The notes under the pieces were generated by a model, which had not been told where the DNA came from, did not search any database, and saw only the letters and a program-made list of their open reading frames with translations. 11,861 bases of DNA from positions 1-11,861 of the forward strand of contig CAYMLL010000247.1 of assembly GCA_964390645.1 (NCBI GenBank). The letters are read 5' to 3'. Below, piece by piece: positions 8,411 through 11,861 of this stretch. Within the stretch, counting starts at the first letter, position 1. Every line of letters begins with the position of its first letter. The DNA is from CAYMLL01 sp964390645. Its GTDB lineage: Bacteria > Planctomycetota > UBA8108. A program made the translations under genes and the position numbers.

Positions 8411-9397
8411 ATGAGTGTTACGGGAAAAGGTGGCTGGCTGCTCACGACGGGTGTCGATTTTGGCGGTGCGACCCATCCGGGTCTCGCTGACGGAATGATG
8501 GGCCGCGTGCAGGCCATCGACGCGGCGAATCAGGAACTGGCGTGGAACACGGATCAGGTCACTCCGCCATCCACCGGGTTGCTGTCCACCGCAGGAGGAC
8601 TGCTCTTCTCCGGTGATATCGATCCTTCGCTCAAGGCGTTCGATGACACGACCGGCAAGCTGCTTTGGCAGGCTCCGCTCGACGATGCGCCCAGCTCGAG
8701 CCTCGTCACCTACAGCGTCAAGGACAGGCAGTACGTGGCCGTCGTCGTGGGAATGACCAACAACTTCGTCAGGGACATCACGAGCTCCCACAACCGCTGG
8801 AGCGCGAGCAAGGGCCTCAGCTCCATGAAGAGCAAGCCAGGCCGTCGAGGAGGAGCCGCCCTCTGGGCGTTCGCACTGGACGACTTCGTGCGTGAATGGA
8901 AGGTCGAGGATCTCGTGTCGGAGCTGGACGAACTGAACCGGGGCCGCTCGTTCTCGAACGGGCAGAGGCTCTTTGGTGCCTCTTGCAAGGCCTGTCACCG
9001 GGTTCGCGGCCAGGGGACCGAGATTGGACCGAGCTTGAAGGAGATGAGCCAGAAGGTCCGGGACGGGAAGGCGGATCGCCGCGCGATGCTCACGGAGATC
9101 GTGCAGCCCTCCAGGGTCATCGACAAGAAGTTCCGTACTCAGATCATCGTCACCCGGCAGGGAGATCTGGTCAGCGGTGTCGTGGTTCACGAAGACGACG
9201 GGGTGGTTCGGCTGCTTTCCAGTCAAGGTGAGAAGCCGAAGGAGGTGGCGAAGGCCAGGATCGTCAGTCGTGACGAGTCCGAGACCTCGCTGATGCCGCT
9301 CGGCCTGCTGAACTCGTTGAACAAGGAGGAGGTTCTGGACTTGCTCGCGTATCTGGAGAGTGGGGGGAATCCCGCCTATCGGGCGTACGGACGGTAG
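8411..9397 (+). CDS. Continuation of the PQQ propeller plus C-terminal TIGR02603-type haem-binding domain
   Basis: This frame directly continues the preceding one after a single TAG; ATG at 8411 abuts the stop, with no ribosome-binding site before it. The first 150 or so residues complete the PQQ propeller: GGWLLTTGVDFGGA, DGMMGRVQAID, STAGGLLFSGD, FDDTTGKLLWQ, and YSVKDRQYVAVVVGM. A linker then leads to the haem-binding domain of Pirellula/Verrucomicrobium type (TIGR02603): DLVSELDELNRGRSFSNGQ, CKACHR (Cys at codon 754 of the joined frame), GTEIGPSLKEMS, IVQPSRVIDKKF, and a final SLMPLGLLNSLNKEEVLDLLAYL. Joined, the protein is 890 codons with two CxxCH haem sites. If really separate, this half lacks a signal peptide and could not be exported, so it is probably functional only if the TAG is read through or is an error. 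Confidence 0.88.
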   Translation: MSVTGKGGWLLTTGVDFGGATHPGLADGMMGRVQAIDAANQELAWNTDQVTPPSTGLLSTAGGLLFSGDIDPSLKAFDDTTGKLLWQAPLDDAPSSSLVTYSVKDRQYVAVVVGMTNNFVRDITSSHNRWSASKGLSSMKSKPGRRGGAALWAFALDDFVREWKVEDLVSELDELNRGRSFSNGQRLFGASCKACHRVRGQGTEIGPSLKEMSQKVRDGKADRRAMLTEIVQPSRVIDKKFRTQIIVTRQGDLVSGVVVHEDDGVVRLLSSQGEKPKEVAKARIVSRDESETSLMPLGLLNSLNKEEVLDLLAYLESGGNPAYRAYGR

Positions 9398-9740
9398 GAT
9401 TCTTGCCGGTGCTTCGGCCTTCGAGTTCTGGCCAGCCGCCAGCGCCTGAAGCCATCGAATCCCGGAAACTCGTGCTCGGACGAACACGGAGACTGGATCC
9501 GCTCCTGGCGGCAGGTCACGCCGCAGGACGGGGTGTTTCGTAGGACATCGTCCGACTCGCGCCGCCGGTCCTCGATCGGGCCCAGCCTCCACGCCTCCGC
9601 TCACACGTTCCGGTATCTCACCGGGACCGTCTCTGAACCCGGATTGGGTGAGCAAGGCTGGCTCGGCGAGGCGATAACCAGAACACAACGCGTCGGAATG
9701 CGGACCTGCTCGAGCACCTCTGAACACATCGGCGGCAAGT
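9398..9740. other. Intergenic stretch, no recognisable gene
   Basis: About 340 bp between two plus-strand genes. A weak GCCG/CGGC hairpin with a 6-nt loop (9405-9418) lies just after the haem-domain stop codon and might contribute to termination. Nothing else was identified; the frames present are short and arginine/serine-rich. Confidence 0.5.
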
Positions 9741-10715
9741 TTGCGCAGTCGTTTCGTGTGGTTACCACTCGCCTGTCTGACATCCCTTGCCGCTGGCTTC
9801 GTAGCCGGCGAGCGGTCCGCCAGACGTGGGCCAACCGAGAAAACCGCGACTCACGAGGAGAGCCAACGGCGACTCCTCCGGCAGCAAACAAGAGCGCTGC
9901 AAATCGACCTGGAATCGACGCAGCAACAGCTGCGGAAAACAACCGAGGAGCTCGCGTCTCTTCGGGAAGAGATCGCCCCGGACGTGAGCCTTCCGGACCC
10001 CTCCGACTGGCCCGACGCCGTCCGTCCTCCTCTGGCGACGTCCATGGCGCAAGCTCGGGCTCTGTTCGACACTGCTCTCGAGGAGCAGGACTTCGAGGCA
10101 ATCTGGCGCATCGGCTTCGATCTACTCTCGATGGGAGAGGGAGCCTATCAGACTCTTGATGCGTTCTTCGAGCAGTTTGCCGACGAGTTCTACGGTGGAA
10201 AAATCTCCTCGCCCCTGTGGCGCTTTCCGGAACTCTATCAGGGCAGGCTTCTGAGAGAATGCGCCGACCACGAATCGGCACTCCTCGACTACATGGGCTA
10301 CCTGTCGACCAAGGAGCCCGGAGAGCTCACGGAGCTCCTCGCCGATTTTCGTACCGACCTGCTGGAAGGCCCCATCGCTCCCATGCTCCTCGGTTTCAAC
10401 GAAGGGCGAGATCCTGAAAAACTCCACCGGCTTCTGGACTACTACGAGCACCGGCTTGACCAGAGCGGTAGCAGCGCCTTCACCAGCCGGGAGATCATCC
10501 TGGCACTCTCGCATATTCCCGGGGATCGTTGCGCAACACTGCTGGGTTCGCTCGTTCCTGAAGCATCGGCCGCGCGCAAGCTCGACATCGTCCGAGCACT
10601 CGTCTCCAACGGAAGCTCCACCGCGACTCGAGCGCTTCACACACTCCAGGGAGAAGTGAAGATGCAGGTACTGAAGAGAGCCGTCGGTGACGGGATCCGG
10701 CTACTCGAGCGGTGA
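9741..10715 (+). CDS. Hypothetical membrane-anchored coiled-coil / helical protein
   Basis: I do not recognise this 324-residue protein. The frame starts with TTG at 9741, the first usable start; a weak GGCGG lies upstream. Residues 6-22 (VWLPLACLTSLAAGFVA) form a hydrophobic segment with Arg before and after, suggesting an N-in signal anchor or uncleaved signal peptide. Residues 38-80 are a charged heptad-like coiled coil rich in Gln, Arg, Leu and Glu (RRLLRQQ, IDLESTQQQLRKTTEEL). After a Pro/Asp linker, the rest (about 95-324) appears almost wholly alpha-helical, with recurring short helical pairs that could be TPR- or HEAT-like. No catalytic motif is visible. It lies 343 bp after the PQQ/haem gene in the same direction and converges with the SCO gene. 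A scaffold or periplasmic assembly role is possible but unsupported. Confidence 0.75.
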   Translation: MRSRFVWLPLACLTSLAAGFVAGERSARRGPTEKTATHEESQRRLLRQQTRALQIDLESTQQQLRKTTEELASLREEIAPDVSLPDPSDWPDAVRPPLATSMAQARALFDTALEEQDFEAIWRIGFDLLSMGEGAYQTLDAFFEQFADEFYGGKISSPLWRFPELYQGRLLRECADHESALLDYMGYLSTKEPGELTELLADFRTDLLEGPIAPMLLGFNEGRDPEKLHRLLDYYEHRLDQSGSSAFTSREIILALSHIPGDRCATLLGSLVPEASAARKLDIVRALVSNGSSTATRALHTLQGEVKMQVLKRAVGDGIRLLER

Positions 10716-10744
10716 CGACCGGACACCGGCACGGATCGTTGAAC

Positions 10745-10777
10745 GAGCTGCGAAGCTGCCGACCCCGGCGAAGCCGG
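10745..10777 (+). terminator. Hairpins between convergent genes (possible terminator)
   Basis: Two small perfect hairpins lie 30-62 nt after the stop codon at 10715: AGCT(GCGA)AGCT at about 10746-10757 and CCGGC(GAA)GCCGG at 10765-10777. They lie between converging genes and may stop transcription in either direction. There is no U-tract. Confidence 0.3.
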
Positions 10778-10884
10778 TGGTGCGACCGAATCCGCATGTG
10801 GCCGAGCCTCGAGTCCCTGTCGTGTGAGCCCCTGGCAGACTGCGCCCCGGTCGTTCTTGCCCAGGGCACACGAGTAGCCGACGC

Positions 10885-11619
10885 TCAGCGTGGTTGCGCC
10901 ACGGGGTTTCCAGCAAGCCGGATAATCGCATCCGAGACCAGAACGGCGTCCATCAGGGCGGGCACTCCAGCCCACCAGTCCGTCGTGTCGTTACCGAAGG
11001 TCACGATACCAGCGTGCTGAGTCTTGTCCGCATCGACGACCGGATCAAGATCGTACACTCCCAGAATCCAGCGCAAGGATTCGATGTCGTCGTAGTCGCC
11101 GGTGAGGTGATACCAGCCCGTCCACGGATGATCGAGATTCTCACGGTACCTGCCCAGCACCTTGGGAGTGTCCACTTTCGGATCGATGCTGATCGAAAGA
11201 AAGAGCACATCCTTACCCACCCGTTTCTTGAAATGCCGGTGAACCTTCACGAGGTTCGCGGTGACCCCCGGTCATATGCCCGTGCAGACCGTGTAAAGGA
11301 ACTGGATGACGACGATTCGATCGCGCACCAGGTCGCTGTAAAAACGGTGCTTTTTCCCCTCGTGATCCACCAGCTCGATATCCGGGAACTTGTCCGAGTA
11401 TCTCCCGCTCGGCCGGGCGTGTGGACGAACCCGCGCACCCTTGTCTACGAAGACGGGCACTCTCGATCCGGACAGTTTCAGGTCCGGCGCCGACGCAACT
11501 CGATCTGAACCGCCCCTCTCGTTTGATTCAAGATGTCCACGATCCGGCACCTCGCGCTGGCGACAACCAGGAGACGCCAGGCAGAGGATCACGAACGTTG
11601 CTGAAAGAATCTTACGCAT
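10885..11619 (-). CDS. SCO1/SenC-family copper chaperone with in-frame TGA at the second active-site Cys (candidate selenoprotein)
   Basis: Read through one TGA (11272-11274), the frame gives 244 residues. ATG at 11619 begins a lipoprotein-like signal, MRKILSATFVILCLASPGC (lipid Cys about 19, lipobox imperfect), so the protein is probably anchored outside the cytoplasmic membrane. The thioredoxin-fold SCO core follows: FPDIELVDHEGKKHRFY, then VVIQFLYTVCTGI-TGA-PGVTANLVKVH, ISIDPKVDTPKVLGRY, WYHLTGDYDDI and KTQHAGIV. SCO proteins bind copper through CxxxC plus a distal His and deliver it to cytochrome oxidase Cu(A), or act as thiol reductants. Here Cys112 and His202 are present, and the TGA is codon 116, exactly the second Cys. 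Sequence on both sides is in one frame and family-like, which excludes a frameshift. A GTG at 11703 is an alternative start overlapping the upstream stop, but would bury the signal peptide. Selenocysteine is the favoured reading; nonsense mutation is the alternative. Confidence 0.85.
11236..11271 (-). promoter_or_regulatory. Candidate bacterial SECIS element downstream of the SCO TGA
   Basis: In the mRNA a perfect 6-bp stem GAACCU/AGGUUC (11252-11257 with 11241-11246) carries a 5-nt loop CGUGA (11247-11251). The loop begins 21 nt after the UGA and has G as its second base, followed by U. The bacterial SECIS model, as I recall it, asks for an apical loop 16-37 nt after UGA with a G in the first two loop bases. 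A short lower helix is possible (GGU with ACC, or CCGG at 11268-11271 with CCGG at 11236-11239). A competing hairpin UGACC(GGG)GGUCA at 11262-11274 includes the UGA itself. Confidence 0.6.
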
Positions 11620-11699
11620 CCAACGTCTTCCGACGCACAAGGGCTCGAGATCTCCGGGTTCAGCGCATGAAGCCCTGAACCCGGAGACGTCGATACCGC

Positions 11700-11861
11700 T
11701 CACCTGTCGTTACCTTTGCGCTCGGCGCTAATCGGATCCTGATCCGGAGTTCCCTCGACCCGACCTGTTCCTTCTGCGGCGCCGATTCCTTCTACCTCCA
11801 CTTCCACCACTTCCACCACTTCCACCACTTCCACCACTTCCACCACTTCCACCACTTCCAC
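11700..11861 (-). CDS. C-terminal end of an acidic Val-Glu-Val repeat protein (partial)
   Basis: A frame open from the right edge runs 53 codons to TGA at 11700-11702. It begins with seven in-frame Val-Glu-Val units from the 9-bp repeat, then EVEGIGAAEGTGRVEG and a charged tail ending DPISAERKGNDR. Nothing in it is recognisable as a family, and the start and most of the protein lie outside the window. Its TGA overlaps a GTG (GTGA) that opens the SCO reading frame, and the SCO ATG is 80 nt further on, so the two could be co-transcribed. The repeat is also open in another minus-strand frame (Gly-Ser-Gly units, running to a TAG near 11731), so the choice of frame is uncertain. Confidence 0.4.
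   Translation of the reverse strand: MEVVEVVEVVEVVEVVEVVEVEVEGIGAAEGTGRVEGTPDQDPISAERKGNDR
11799..11861. repeat. Perfect 9-bp tandem repeat, at least seven copies
   Basis: The unit CACTTCCAC repeats seven times without a mismatch up to the window edge, so the array may be longer. The unit length is a multiple of three, so copy changes would keep any reading frame. On the minus strand it encodes Val-Glu-Val in the frame that reaches the TGA at 11700. Confidence 0.97.

Noticed and set aside
8108..9727. Long open frame on the minus strand opposite the PQQ/haem gene
   Set aside because: It is a shadow of the real gene: no family resemblance, no plausible start signal, and it runs on into non-coding DNA.
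11272..11274. TGA reassigned genome-wide instead of selenocysteine
   Set aside because: TGA ends several genes normally here (958, 2679, 4075, 10885), so any decoding of this TGA must be local.
11799..11861. CRISPR array
   Set aside because: The 9-bp units are directly adjacent, without spacers; this is a simple tandem repeat.

Overview
This GC-rich window looks like a metagenome-derived contig from a planctomycete or a close relative (Planctomycetes-Verrucomicrobia type). The grounds are a Tat-exported DUF1501 protein, a secreted sialidase-like protein, a secreted protein ending in the paired 'LGYLFLGG' dockerin-type repeat, and a haem-binding domain of the Pirellula/Verrucomicrobium type (TIGR02603). 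The organism is inferred from gene families only; no rRNA or tRNA gene is visible.

Layout. 1-616 (-): N-terminal part of a secreted sialidase/BNR protein running off the left edge. 621-890 (+): orphan C-terminal domain of a similar secreted protein, back to back with the first. 958-2328 (-): DUF1501 protein. 2679-3506 (-): crotonase-superfamily enzyme. 4075-6205 (-): secreted multidomain protein with near-identical tandem modules, interrupted by a 100-N scaffold gap. 6725-9397 (+): cytochrome c / PQQ beta-propeller / TIGR02603 haem-domain polypeptide, split by one in-frame TAG at 8408-8410. 9741-10715 (+): membrane-anchored coiled-coil and helical protein of unknown function. 10885-11619 (-): SCO1/SenC-family copper chaperone. 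11700-11861 (-): end of an acidic protein with a 9-bp Val-Glu-Val repeat. The longer stretches between genes hold nothing I can name.

The most interesting point is the SCO1/SenC gene. Its reading frame is interrupted once, by TGA at 11272-11274, exactly where the second metal-binding cysteine of the CxxxCP motif belongs. The frame continues with fully family-like sequence to a normal stop. Twenty nucleotides after the TGA begins the loop of a perfect 6-bp hairpin with apical loop CGUGA, which fits the bacterial SECIS pattern. The best reading is a selenocysteine-containing SCO protein (CxxxU); a nonsense mutation is the main alternative.

The genes are mostly exported or envelope proteins: two haem domains, a quinone-cofactor dehydrogenase, a copper chaperone, and secreted glycan-active and calcium-binding proteins. 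They do not form one clear operon. Orientation switches repeatedly and most intergenic spaces are long, so functional coupling between neighbours is weakly supported, except possibly between the acidic-repeat protein and SCO.
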